Of a stretch of 64,000 nt of DNA, positions 1 through 10,439 are shown piece by piece. The translations under genes were made by a program, and so were the position numbers. Source of the stretch: Hydractinia symbiolongicarpus. Lineage: Eukaryota > Cnidaria > Hydrozoa > Anthoathecata > Hydractiniidae. Below the pieces are notes generated by a model. That model was not told the DNA's origin. It made no database searches and worked only from the letters and a program-made list of their open reading frames with translations. Position 1 is the first letter of the stretch. Every line of letters begins with the position of its first letter. The DNA is taken from assembly GCF_029227915.1 (NCBI RefSeq), contig NC_079888.1, forward strand, positions 6,319,001-6,383,000, given 5' to 3'.

Positions 1-1126
1 TAAATAGAAAAAGGTTGTTATAAAAATAATATAAATTAATTTCAAACCGATTAGTCCCTGCAGCCATTTTGGTGTCAGCAGTATGAAAAACTATGCTAAA
101 ACCATAATAAGTAAAAGTCCTATTACTTCAGTAAAAATTGAAATAATGACTTGAAACTTTTTTTTGAAAGCATATTATTTTGACAAGCCATGTGTACAGA
201 TAACATTCAAAGTGATTCTCAGGATTTAAAATAATTCAAACAGATAAAATGTGTCCCAGGTTAAGGACCATATACCTTATCCAGCTCTATAAATACAAAG
301 TTGTTAGAAGTTATTTTTTTGTCCACCTGGATCTGCAACATGTTTACTTGCACTAATCGCTCAGCCTGGTGCCACTCACAATTAATTTTTGAATATCTAC
401 AGGAACTTATTATGCAAAATGAAAAATGCTAAACAACTGTATTTGCTTTGCAGAAGTAACAATAGGCTTCATCATAAGTCCTGTGAATGTTGGTTTATGA
501 AAAATGTATTATACCTTTATGCTATAAGCACTCCACTGGATTTGTAACACATTACACTAAGTGTCCTCCGTATGACACAGTTTACCCTTTACTAAGTCTT
601 AACCTGGACAGAGACTTTACGTCTTCCCGCTCCAAGCGAATATTACTTCTGGCTATACTTTCCAAAATTTTGTTATTTCATAAAAGAAACCTGAAAATCT
701 ACAAAAATTTATTTATGAAAAACAGGTTTCTGTTCGATAAAAGAAACCTGAACATTTGCAGAAATTTATTTATGAAATATAGGTTTCTGTTTGTCGTGAC
801 AACATATTTAACCAACATGCAATGCCTTGCACACCTAACTAGCTATATACTTAAGTCTTGACTGTTCACTGTTATGGGAGGTCCAAATTGCTAGCAAGTA
901 GCTATCTTTATTTAAAATGACAGAATGCCTTGAAAAATCTTTTGTATAGCTAGCCTCATAAAACTAATATATTTAGCTCTTGTACTTTATCACTTAATTA
1001 TTTAATAACAAATGTGCCCCTGAAGTGCTGGCATGGTATTAGCTAGGTAGCTTAAAATCACAAAATAAATATTATCCAGATGTGACCATCCCTCATCATC
1101 AGACATCAGAAAGGCGTTTCTGTTCT
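1..1126. other. Non-coding AT-rich stretch
   Basis: No gene is supported here. An open frame on the plus strand (about 487-861) lacks an ATG start and splice signals, has no recognisable similarity, and runs through a duplicated hairpin repeat, so I treat it as chance. The only structured part is the 57-bp duplication listed separately. Confidence 0.5.
680..793. repeat. 57-bp tandem duplication carrying a hairpin
   Basis: Two adjacent 57-bp units (680-736 and 737-793) differ at only a few positions. Each unit begins near AGAAACCTG and ends near its complement (CAGGTTTCT in the first unit, TAGGTTTCT in the second), so each can fold into a short stem around an AT-rich loop. Confidence 0.6.
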
Positions 1127-1369
1127 TTACTTCTCATTCTGGGGTACCTCAAATTCTTGTAAATCCAATGAAAAAAAATTACTAAGACTTCCTCTCCTTT
1201 CCCTTGCACGACTCATGGCATTTCTCAGCATGTCTTCAGTTCGAAGCCACGATTCCTTAGCTTCCAACTGCGTCTCGTTCACAAGTTTCAGCGCTAGCCA
1301 ATGTGATGGACAACGTCGAGGAACCCTGGGTAACTTTGAAAAAATGTGGTTCTGCCTTATGATTTTCAA
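1127..1369 (-). CDS. Hypothetical small protein or terminal exon
   Basis: This minus-strand frame of 80 codons ends in TAA and has a coding-like composition: charged, helix-prone, few low-complexity runs. It contains CPSHWLALKLVNETQ and a basic RARERRGS segment. It may be a small single-exon gene beginning at the ATG at 1369. Alternatively it is a 3' exon, because a pyrimidine-rich tract ending in CAAAG lies just before the codons for LPRVPRR (about 1334). I do not recognise the family. The neighbouring gene at 1992-2404 ends in its own stop codon, so this frame is not its continuation. Confidence 0.3.
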   Translation of the reverse strand: MKIIRQNHIFSKLPRVPRRCPSHWLALKLVNETQLEAKESWLRTEDMLRNAMSRARERRGSLSNFFSLDLQEFEVPQNEK

Positions 1370-1589
1370 ATTTTTGCTGCTGATATCAGCATATTTTAGC
1401 CCTTGAGTGCCACACCTCCGTATATATAGGAGTTAATTATCTTTAAGTTGTGTCTTTAAAATTTTCTGCTCCAAAACAGCGCTATTCAGCCCATTCCACA
1501 GCTCACTGTATAACGCTGTTCTTAAAAATAATTAAAATATAAATTCATTATAAGTAACCCTCCACATAATTAGTGAGACAAATCCCCCT

Positions 1590-1855
1590 AAGTCTTCAAT
1601 TCTCCTCAATTTTTTAAAAAAAACGTCTCTTCAAAAGTCTTCAATTCTCCTCAATTTTAAAAAAACGTCTCCTCAAAAGTTCTCAATTCTCCTTAATTTT
1701 AAAAAACGTCTCCTCAAAAGTCTTCAATTCTCCTCAATTTTAAAAAAACGTCTCCTCAAAAGTCTTCAATTCTCCTCAATTTTGAAAAAACGTCTCCTTA
1801 AAAGTCCTCAATTCTCCTTAATTTTTAAAAAAACGTCTCCTCAAAATTCCGCAAA
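1590..1855. repeat. Minisatellite, unit about 41-44 bp
   Basis: About six head-to-tail copies of a unit containing TCTTCAATTCTCCTCAATTT followed by an A-run and ACGTCTCCTCAAAAG. Copies differ mainly in A-run length and by single substitutions (TCCTCAATT or TCCTTAATT). No coding potential. Confidence 0.85.
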
Positions 1856-1991
1856 CATACAAATATATCACATAGAGATGCATTAATATTTTAACTATAA
1901 CATAAAATTAAAAAAAAAGACTTCAAAAAATTTGCATTATCATCTTTAGCCTTTAAGTTTAAGTTTCTCCTCCCTCGCTTAACTGTTTTCT

Positions 1992-2404
1992 TCAATTCTT
2001 CATTATTCTTTCCCAATGAGCTGATCCGTCCACCTGCTTTAGAATCTCGACTATCTTGTCGCTCCATGTTGGACTGAGTTGTTTGACGATCGGCTCGATA
2101 TATTCAAATATTTTTTTCATCTGCTTATCTTTATCTTGTGGCAGCATTGACAAGACGAGTTCTTGAACAGCATTTACAGTTGAGTTCTTAAAAGTGTCTT
2201 CAGTAAACTGACTTTCAAGCAATGCTGCTGCTCGATTCCAGAAATTCTATGATACAAACATGGTGAAAAATGAAAAAAGTTTTGAAATACTGTAGAAGGT
2301 ATGCAAATAAAGATACAAACACAACGTACCATCTTGATGATCTTTTTTGCTGTTTTGTGTTTATGATTTCGTTTCTTTCGTTGATCCTTGGTATATGAGA
2401 CAAG
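1992..2404 (-). CDS. Hypothetical protein, last two exons
   Basis: Two phase-0 exons can be read on the minus strand. Exon 2404-2330 follows a TAG acceptor, encodes 25 residues with a basic nuclear-localisation-like run (QRKKRNHKHKTAKK), and ends at an ATG|GTACGT donor. Exon 2246-1992 follows an ATAG acceptor, begins NFWNRAAALLESQ, encodes 84 residues and ends in TGA. The second part looks helical (TVNAVQELVLSML, KIFEYIEPIVKQL), like an alpha-solenoid segment. The joint is in frame. Upstream exons were not found and I do not recognise the family. It sits just downstream of the last visible HEMK1 exon on the same strand, but that exon ends in phase 1 while this one begins in phase 0, so a direct join is not possible. 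Confidence 0.4.
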
Positions 2405-2469
2405 CTAGTATGAGTCTTGTTTTTAAGTTTTAAAGTCAAAAAATTCAAGCAGTTTTCCAAGAAAACTAA

Positions 2470-3075
2470 ATTATTTAGACAGTTAATTTTATATACGGAT
2501 GAGGTGCAATAAAAACTTTACTAAATTCAATAATAATTAAATGAAACATTATATAAAAATTAGTTGACAAAAAAAGGGGTTATCTATTACACTTTTCTGC
2601 ACCTTATCATATTTAATAGGTTATCTAGCTAATAGTATACAGCTTGTAATAGCAGAAGGATAGTATTATAAATGTATCAATTCTAACACAAGGCCAGACA
2701 ATGCCAACAACTGAAACCTTAAATATTCAAAAAGATTTCAGAAATACATGCGGGGCCAATTTACGACCTTTAAATTATAGATTTAGCAACACCAGTCATG
2801 AATGTTATTTATAATGTCACCAAAATATCTACTTCAATATGTTTACGAAGGCCTGAACAGAAACATCTTAAGGAAAGGACATTTTGGTAGATCAATTTGA
2901 TTATTATTATGGAGTGTTTTAATAAACTAGTTTTTAACAGATTCATCTCTGGTTTGTTAAATCAGTTAAAAGAATACTTCTGCATAGGTAACACAACAAA
3001 ATCCTCGTGCAACTGAATCTAGGTTTCAAAAACAACTTAATATCTTTATGAAAGAAAAATAATAATCATACTTAC
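2470..3075. other. No feature seen
   Basis: AT-rich sequence with frequent stops on both strands. I searched it for the next HEMK1 exon (the NPPY-encoding one) and did not find it. Confidence 0.4.
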
Positions 3076-5192
3076 TGATGTCTGCGTGAAATACTTTGAT
3101 TCTATCGGACAGTCCACATCTAAACAAAAACCATTTTCTAGGTTAAACGGAAAAAATAGAACGAAAACATTTTGATGCCAGTGCTTTGGTTTCCGTGAGG
3201 TTACCTTTCACTGGAATCTATGTGTTTATTTTAAAAGCGTTTAAAAAAATTTTTGCAGAAAAAATTACAAAATTATAAGTCAAGTTTTAGAGTGATAGCA
3301 GTAGCAGTCCAAGAACTACAACAATACATTAGCTGGGTAGGCACAGACAGTACTGTATACTATATTATTAAAAAAACCCGGATTAGGTTTTTCAAAACAA
3401 TGGAGCTGGAAGTAAAATCTTTAATATTGACAAATTTTTCACGTTATAGAAAACAACAAGAAAGTCATCAGACATACCTATCAGCATTCTCAAGTGTCAA
3501 GTTAACTGCATCTTTTAGTTGATCTACTGCAACACATCTCATCTAAAAAAAAGCTGAAATAAGCACAAAAAAATTCAAATTTTTTAGTTTAGTAATCAAT
3601 CTTATAATACGTGTTTCTAATATATGAAAAATTAAGCTGTACATTCTTGGATGTTGACGAACTTAACCTTAAAAAAAGAGCCTAGAATAGCCTCTTCAGT
3701 TCCTAATAGAACTGTTTACAATGAGGGTCCTACAAAGGGATCCTAGTGCATTTAAAGCTCAAGTTTGAGCTGTGGATGTCGTGCAACCACAACAGCCGCT
3801 AAACTAGACAACCGCCTAAGATATTAATTGTATTCTAATGCCGAAGGTTTATCAGAAAGATTGGTTTACACTTTAATAATCTCTGGCATTATTTGACCAA
3901 GGTTTGAACTCAAGACCACTGGAGGTGAACGCTCTACCACACGGCCACCAGACAGGTTTAGAGTGCGAAAAACGGAACCACAAATAGTCAGGAAAAAAAT
4001 ACAGCTGCTAAAAAGGCTTACATTTCGATTTTCGTGCAACAAAGACAACGACAAGGCTCCACTTCCACACCCTACTTCCAATACATGTTGGTTCGTTAGA
4101 AATCCTTCTTTTACATTTGTGTTGACTAAATCAACAAGTGACTACAAGAGAGTAAACTATATAAACTAAAGTAAGAAACAAAACATGCAAGACAAAAAAA
4201 TAGACTAAGTGCACACAAAAAAGGAAATTCAAGATATATTACCTCCGTCTCTGGTCTTGGTATGAACACTGGTTTTTTCATTTTTAAATTTAAATGTCGG
4301 AAATCCCATTCTCCAATGATGTATTGAAGAGGCTCCCTAACATAAAAACTCAACAATACTAAATTGGTTCACATTAGATCTTTACAGGTTTATTAGTTTT
4401 GATTGTTGTCATCACTATTAGTTGCAAAGCTATCTAACCTGTTTAGCCTTCGTTTACATGCCAAGGCAAACTCTTGATTGACATCAGCATTCTACGTGAG
4501 AAGCGTAGTAACTATATATAGAAATTAAACCGTAGAATAAAACGCAATACATCTACTCAATCAGCATATTGAAATTATTATTATTATTATTATTATTATT
4601 GAAATTATTCACCCAGGATAGCCTCTTTAGTTCCTATTGGTACTGCTACCAACCAGGGTCCTGCGAAGGGGGTCCTAGCGCATTTAAAGCTCCAATTTGA
4701 GCTACGAAATTCGTGCAAGCACAGCAATCGCTCAACTAGACAACCGCCTGGGAAATCAATCCCATTCTCATGCTGAGCGCTAAGCAGAAAGGATAGATTC
4801 ACACTTTTATAGACTATGGCATGCTTTGGCTGAGGTTTGAAGCCAAGACTTCTGCACTGGAAGAGAACGCTCTACCACAAGTTCAAGAAAATATGGTGAG
4901 TTTATAAATGTTGTAACTTAAGGGAAATGGGTTTATATATTAGCAGCACATTGGCACATAATTATAAATATAAGTATAAAATTTAAAACAAAAATACAGT
5001 AAAAAGGCTTTCAAATGGTGGTACCTTTAAATTTTTTTGTGCAAACAGTTTCAATTCTTTGATAGATACATGAGCAGCTTCAATATGTTCATCTTGAAAC
5101 AACTGTAACCATTTCTTTTCCACTTGAGATGAGATCCTCCGAATATAGTTCCCATTAGAATTATTTTTATACCTGCTAAATATTTTCATTCC
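3076..5192 (-). CDS. HEMK1: HEMK1-like glutamine methyltransferase, six exons, 3' part missing
   Basis: HemK/PrmC enzymes use S-adenosylmethionine to methylate the glutamine of the GGQ motif in release factors; HEMK1 is the mitochondrial form. Minus-strand exons with consistent phases: 5192-5025 (start ATG at 5189, then [20 protein letters not shown]), 4491-4439, 4336-4243 ([14 protein letters not shown], then FIPRPETE), 4141-4022 ([15 protein letters not shown], the SAM-binding motif I), 3542-3478 ([17 protein letters not shown]) and 3119-3076 ([12 protein letters not shown]). Motif I and the PRPETE signature are intact. The exon that should follow, with the catalytic NPPY motif, is not found between 3076 and 1, so the gene is either broken or continues beyond the left edge. 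Two SINE copies lie in its introns. Identity is secure from the ordered family motifs; completeness is not. Confidence 0.88.
3662..3955 (-). mobile_element. tRNA-derived SINE, copy 1
   Basis: Read on the minus strand, the 5' end carries polymerase III-type boxes: GTGGTAGAGCG (A box) and GAGTTCAAACC (B box). The body continues to a 3' part that reads AGGCTATTCTAGGC on the minus strand. It matches the copy at 4608-4885 over its whole length with scattered differences. It sits in a HEMK1 intron, same strand as the gene. Confidence 0.75.
4608..4885 (-). mobile_element. tRNA-derived SINE, copy 2
   Basis: Same family as copy 1: A box GTGGTAGAGCG, B box GGCTTCAAACC, and a shared body (on the plus strand GCGCATTTAAAGCTC and CTAGACAACCGCCT). 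An (ATT)n microsatellite at about 4575-4601 abuts its 3' end, as is usual for SINE tails. In the HEMK1 intron between 4492 and 5024. Confidence 0.75.
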
Positions 5193-5234
5193 CTGACAAA
5201 AAATATAAAATTTTACCAGATACAAAAAAATAGA

Positions 5235-5826
5235 CATCATACAACCGTTGCTAAACATTTCTACAATGTTATGGCAATGTAATGTTATGATCATACAATG
5301 TTATGGCAATGTAATGTTATGATCATACAATGTTATGGTAATGTAATGTTATGATCATACAATGTTATGGTAATGTAATGTCATGATCATACAATGTAAG
5401 GTAATGTAATGTTATGATCATACAATGTTATGGCAATGTAATGTTATGATCATACAATGTTATGGCAATGTAATGTTATGATCATACAATGTAAGGTAAT
5501 GTAATGTTATGATCATACAATGTTATGGTAATGTAATGTTATGATCATACAATGTTATGGCAATGTAATGTTATGATCATACAATGTTATGGCAATGTAA
5601 TGTTATGATCATACAATGTAAGGTAATGTAATGTTATGATCATACAATGTAAGGTAATGTAATGTTATGATCATACAATGTTATGGCAATGTAATGTTAT
5701 GAGCATACAATGTTATGACAATGTAATGTTATGATCATACAATGTTATGGCAATATAATGTTATGATCATACAATGTTATGGTAATGTAATGTTATGATC
5801 ATACAATGTTATGACAATGTAATGTT
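5235..5826. repeat. 32-bp minisatellite with palindromic core
   Basis: About 18 head-to-tail units of 31-32 bp built around ATGATCATACAATGT, with interchangeable variants TTATGGCAATG, TTATGGTAATG, TAAGGTAATG and TTATGACAATG. Every full unit contains the perfect palindrome ATGATCAT. It begins in the region upstream of the first recognised HEMK1 exon. Confidence 0.9.
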
Positions 5827-5829
5827 ATT

Positions 5830-6465
5830 TTTAACATTAAATAAACTCAGAGGGAAGACTCTATCTGATCCACATTTTGCAAAGTTGCCGATAAGTTACC
5901 ATGTTTTAAAAAATTTGTAAACAATATGTATTGATTAAAGAGATCATAAAATGGTAATCATTTTTATTTGACATATCAGCTTTGAATAAGACCTTTGGTA
6001 CAATTTTTACAATTTCAATTAAATTAAGAATATCCATTCTAGGAATTTTGTACGCATCTACAAAGAGGTATGCTTACAAAACAATCACGAAGCAATGGCT
6101 ACTAGCTGTTTCCCGTGGAAGAATCCACTGTATTCCATTTAATTTATGTAGCAGATATATGTCCATCAAAAAACAAACAATACAGCAGTGCGCATCTTAC
6201 ATCTGCATTATTATATAAATGACCAAAAAAATTAAAGGTGTCCAACAACTGCAGTATATATGTGACATTTAAAATCTAAATCTACTAAAATTACTTGCTC
6301 TGACCATCTGACAAATGCGAAAATTATTCGGAAAAAAGTTTTTAAAAGCATTTCAACATACATCTCACCCATAAAATTTAAATCACTCAAAACGCCACAT
6401 ATATACAAAAAAGCTGATCAATGTCAAACACAAATCTCTCTCATTGTATATGTTAAAATCAGTTA
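5830..6465. other. No gene seen
   Basis: AT-rich sequence between two repeat arrays. One open frame on the plus strand (5982-6218) shows no recognisable motif and I do not support it. Confidence 0.4.
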
Positions 6466-6469
6466 GTTT

Positions 6470-7990
6470 ATTGCAAACCCTGCCAAAGGTTGACACAAAA
6501 TGTGAAAAATAAACAATAAATTTTGCCTAAGTAGAAATTTTTATCTAAGGTGTTAAAAAGGGATTTGCAAGGATAAATTATAATGCAATAAAACATTATT
6601 TGATATATTGCATACGGTCCTTCCTCACCAAACTTTAGACAAAATGTCAACAAAATAACGGTGTTTAAATCTAAAATTAATAAAGTCCTTTTAGCAATTT
6701 GCATGCTGTTTTACCATCAATAAAGTAAACAAAATTTCAAATCTCACATAGTATTCTGTCACAAATTTTCATAAAATATATAAGTCATAATGAGTCATGT
6801 TAAACAACAGCAATCAATCTGTATATAAGTTCATTTTATGTCAATTTTTGCACCAATTTTGCAACACAAAATACAAATTCTAAATAATACTAAAATCTCT
6901 TATTTTGGTCCTTCGCATACCGACGGTCTCCCACAAAAGTTTAATCAAAATGTAAAAAATGAGAGGTAACGACAAAATCAAAGTTTGCAAAATTTAATTA
7001 TTTCGGTACATATATCTACTGCATATGCCCTCTAAAACAATCTTTAATCCAAAATGCCTAAGAAAGACAGTTTGCAACAAAAATCAGTTATTTCGATAAT
7101 ATTGCATACACTCTTTCCTCAGAAAAGCTTCACAAACTGCAAAAAAAAAGAATGGTTGTAGGGAGTGCTTCTGATTCAACAAAAAAAGTTTTTTTGACAT
7201 ATTGCATTTAACCTTTACCAATTAAATCTTACACAAAATTTCCAAAACTATATACGATTTAGAACATATCAAATTTAAATCGAGAAGGATCAGTCATTTC
7301 GATATATTGCACAGAGTCCTCCCCAGTAAGAATTTATACAAAATATAGAAAAACAAAGCTTGCAAGGTGTAAAATTGAATTCTTCTTCTGTGTATATATA
7401 TATGGTCCTTCCTCGCAAAATTAACATAAAATGTCAAAAAGGTTCAGATATAACATCTAACACAACAAAAATCAGTTTTATCAGTATATGTCATGCCATT
7501 GTCTTCCACCAAATGTTCCCCTTAAAGTTTCACAGACACAGCCTGTAAATTAAAAACAACTAAGATCAGGTATTTTGGTCTATTCCATACCATTCTGTTC
7601 CAAATAACTTAGAAAATGTAAAAATTGAGTGGTAAAACAGAAATTTGCAAAATTCCATTTTTTTATATGCATGTATATATATTATATGCCTTCTACAACA
7701 ATAAGTTAATTCAAAATGTCAAAAAGAAGAAAAAAATAGCTTACAAAGAGTATAAAATTGAAATCAACAAAGTAGCTCTTTTGGTGTATTAAATATAAGC
7801 CATACGCACAAAAGTTTACACTAAATGTAAGAAAATGGTTGTGGTTAGTAAATCTAAATTATGAAAAGTCAGTTCTTTTAGCATGCTGATTAAGGTTTTT
7901 GCCCACAAATTCTTACATGAAAATGTCAAAACCACAATTTGAAACAAATTAAATTTACATTTTAAGAATAAGTAATTTCTGAACTTTATT
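6470..7990. repeat. Diverged tandem array, period about 100 bp
   Basis: A loose motif recurs about every 90-115 bp: a TTTCGATATATTGCATAC-like stretch, then GTCCTTCCTC, then CAAAAGTTTA and ACAAAATGTCAAAAA. Recognisable starts lie near 6600, 6904, 7015, 7097, 7195, 7296, 7395, 7485, 7575, 7675, 7780 and 7875. Copies are highly diverged, so this is an old array without recent homogenisation. Confidence 0.5.
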
Positions 7991-8029
7991 TTCAGAATAT
8001 TTGGAGGAAAAGAACTTCGCAAACCAAAA

Positions 8030-10225
8030 AAAAAAAATCTTCAGGGTTAATAACGTTTGATGGGTTTTGTGGGAATATATATACTGGGAATCTTTAGTTT
8101 AAAGCTAGCATTAGCTAGCTACATCAGCTAATAGCTAGTCACTTAAATATAAACTGGAGACTTAGCTAGGTATAAAGAACATGGCTACATATATAGCTAT
8201 ATATATATATTCCTAGCTAGCTAGCTAGTTGTTGGTGGTGGTTGGCTTTTTATGATGCTAGCTATAAAACATGTCTGGCAACAATAATATAATCAAAACT
8301 GAAAATAAAACATGAAAAAACCTTACAGAACCTTGCTATGATTAATTTATAAAACCATGCTCTTCTTCAAATGTTTTTTTAAAGATTTATTTTGAATGAA
8401 AGAGTAGAGAATACTCAAAAACAACAGCCATCTTTTTCATAAACACAATTTCCGTTTTATGCTAGGAACTTCATTTAACAGTCCGTATGCTTTGTGAATA
8501 TCTAATACCGTTTCATATGTAGCGATACCTATATATATATGCTAACAAAGAGTTTTTTGGCATAAGGGTATATATATTTATATCGTTATTAGCAGCGAGT
8601 TATATATTTACACCTTATGTGCGATTTCTATGAAGTACAACCCTAATCTTTTTAGGTAAATTTTAGCGTACAGCCACGTCATAAGAAAGTGACCCGTGAT
8701 TTCCGTGTCGTGGACTCACAGTTTTACTCACGCAAGGGAATTAATATATAAGATAGCAGAAGGTTTGCTCTCAACATAAGTGATGAGATAAAAAGGAACA
8801 GTTTCTTTGTTAATTAACTTTTTTTACAGACAGTGGGTGGTATTTACACGTACGCTTTCCAATTAACCCCTTGTCGCACTGTTTCATTACAAAACCAGTA
8901 AACAATATGCAAGACTAGTACTACTGCTACTCCTCATAAACAGTTGTATTAAATAAGTGATTATTGGAGTATCAGAAGGAAAGAAAACAACAATCTGTAT
9001 AAATATATACAACATAACAATATACAAAATGTGAAATAATAATTACAACACCTACCATTATTATAGAGAAAAAAAAACATTCATGCAGCAATGTTACAGA
9101 GATGACACAAAATTTAAACATTATGACATTAGAACACACATCATTAAAACCATCAACAAAACCAAAAGCGAGATAACAAAACAGAAAGAAACAAACACAA
9201 GAATGCAGTAGAAAATTTTATATACCAGCCACCGCAGCAGAAACCAAGTAGGTCAGTCACAATCATTTCTCTTTGCCCCTAAACACCCTTTAAGTTTTGT
9301 GATTTTTCATCAAATTAAAAGACTGTTATTTCTGTCAACCATCTCTGTATTGAGTCTAACAATACTGTGGTTTTGGACCCTAATTTTCACGTTCATAAAA
9401 ATACCAATGACTATATAGATTTTTATATAAAATTATGTGGGTAGCACGGAGTGAATGTAGCTACATGAGCATTGAGAGGATGCATGGTGACAAAACCACT
9501 GTGATTCTATCTCATAGTTCATCACCTAATGAAAAAATTCTTGTGATACTTTGTTTGCTTAAAACAAACAAATCAAGTAGAAAATGCAGAAAAGAATAAA
9601 ATAGATGAAATGAGCAAAAAAAGTAAAGTAGTGGAGAATGAATTAAACAAACTTAACGGAGAGACCACAGAGAAGGATTTCACAGATAGACATTTAGAAG
9701 GAAAAGTATGATCCGTGTAGGAAAGAAACAGATTCAGGTGCAGACAATTAAACAGGAGGGATTAAATTACCATTTTTTTGCAAGAGTTGCGAATACAGAG
9801 AAGTGTGGAGACGTTACTCTCGTAAATATTGATACAAATATTCATTATTTCCTATTTAAAAAGGTGAGGTTGGTATTGCATATAACTTCCTGGAACTTAT
9901 ATTAACGATCATAATTATTTTCAAAACATAAAAAAATTAAAAAAATTTACACTCCAGCAAGTGAACTAGTCATGGACTTAAAACGGATTGTGAAAATTTC
10001 AGTGTGGTTAATTTTGCTCAGGGAAGGCAAATATTATTTAAAAAAAACAAAAAATGTTAAAAAATGTTTTAGTTAGTTATTTTGAAATCGCTGTTACATT
10101 TTAAAATGTACAGTTACATTATCTTTGTTTCTAATAGACTCTAAGAGAATTCATTCTTTAGTTTTTTATCATCAGCCTAAAGCCATTTTTCCCCACACAA
10201 AACATCTTCCAAACTTACAGAAGAC
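8030..10225. other. No supported gene
   Basis: AT-rich sequence with CTAGCTAGCTAG-type runs near 8215-8230 and no recognisable coding region. A hydrophilic open stretch near 9560-9710 (NELNKLNGETTEKD) ends in a stop and has neither a clear start nor splice sites; it may be a scrap of a mobile-element ORF. Confidence 0.4.
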
Positions 10226-10229
10226 TACC

Positions 10230-10430
10230 TGTGGAGTACCAGGGATCATTTCCTTGGGCTGTTACCTCCTTGATCTATGTAAACGACCCTTTTAACACCT
10301 TAACCCTTGTGTCACTTGGATTGTGATGCAACAAAAGTGTTTTACAATGGATTGTCACAATCATACGCCTTGCCGCTGCATACATATGACGACTTAAAAG
10401 ATTTGGGCAGGATCTTTAAAATATATATAT
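10230..10430 (+). pseudogene. LINE reverse transcriptase remnant
   Basis: A badly decayed reverse transcriptase scrap. With frame changes one reads GVPGI, then a leucine-rich part, then SLIYVNDPF, followed by DATKVFYNGLSQSYALPLHTYDDL. This order resembles the GVPQGS...LIYVNDL...ADDT block that surrounds the catalytic site in CR1/Jockey-type LINEs. Several indels separate the pieces and nothing larger is preserved. A short (AT)n run follows at about 10420-10443. Confidence 0.35.
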
Positions 10431-10439
10431 ATATATATA

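Noticed and set aside
487-861. 124-codon open frame on the plus strand
   Set aside because: No ATG at its start, no splice signals, and a third of it is the 57-bp hairpin duplication; composition equals background.
2840-3060. Place for the missing NPPY exon of HEMK1
   Set aside because: No NPPY-compatible codons and no acceptor followed by an open frame on the minus strand.
5235-5826. CRISPR-like array
   Set aside because: Units are directly adjacent with no unique spacers, and the genome is animal; it is a minisatellite.
8650-8900. Possible promoter with CACGTCATAAGAAAGTGACC and GTGTCGTGGACTCAC
   Set aside because: No gene begins nearby on either strand; a promoter call would rest on chance motif matches.
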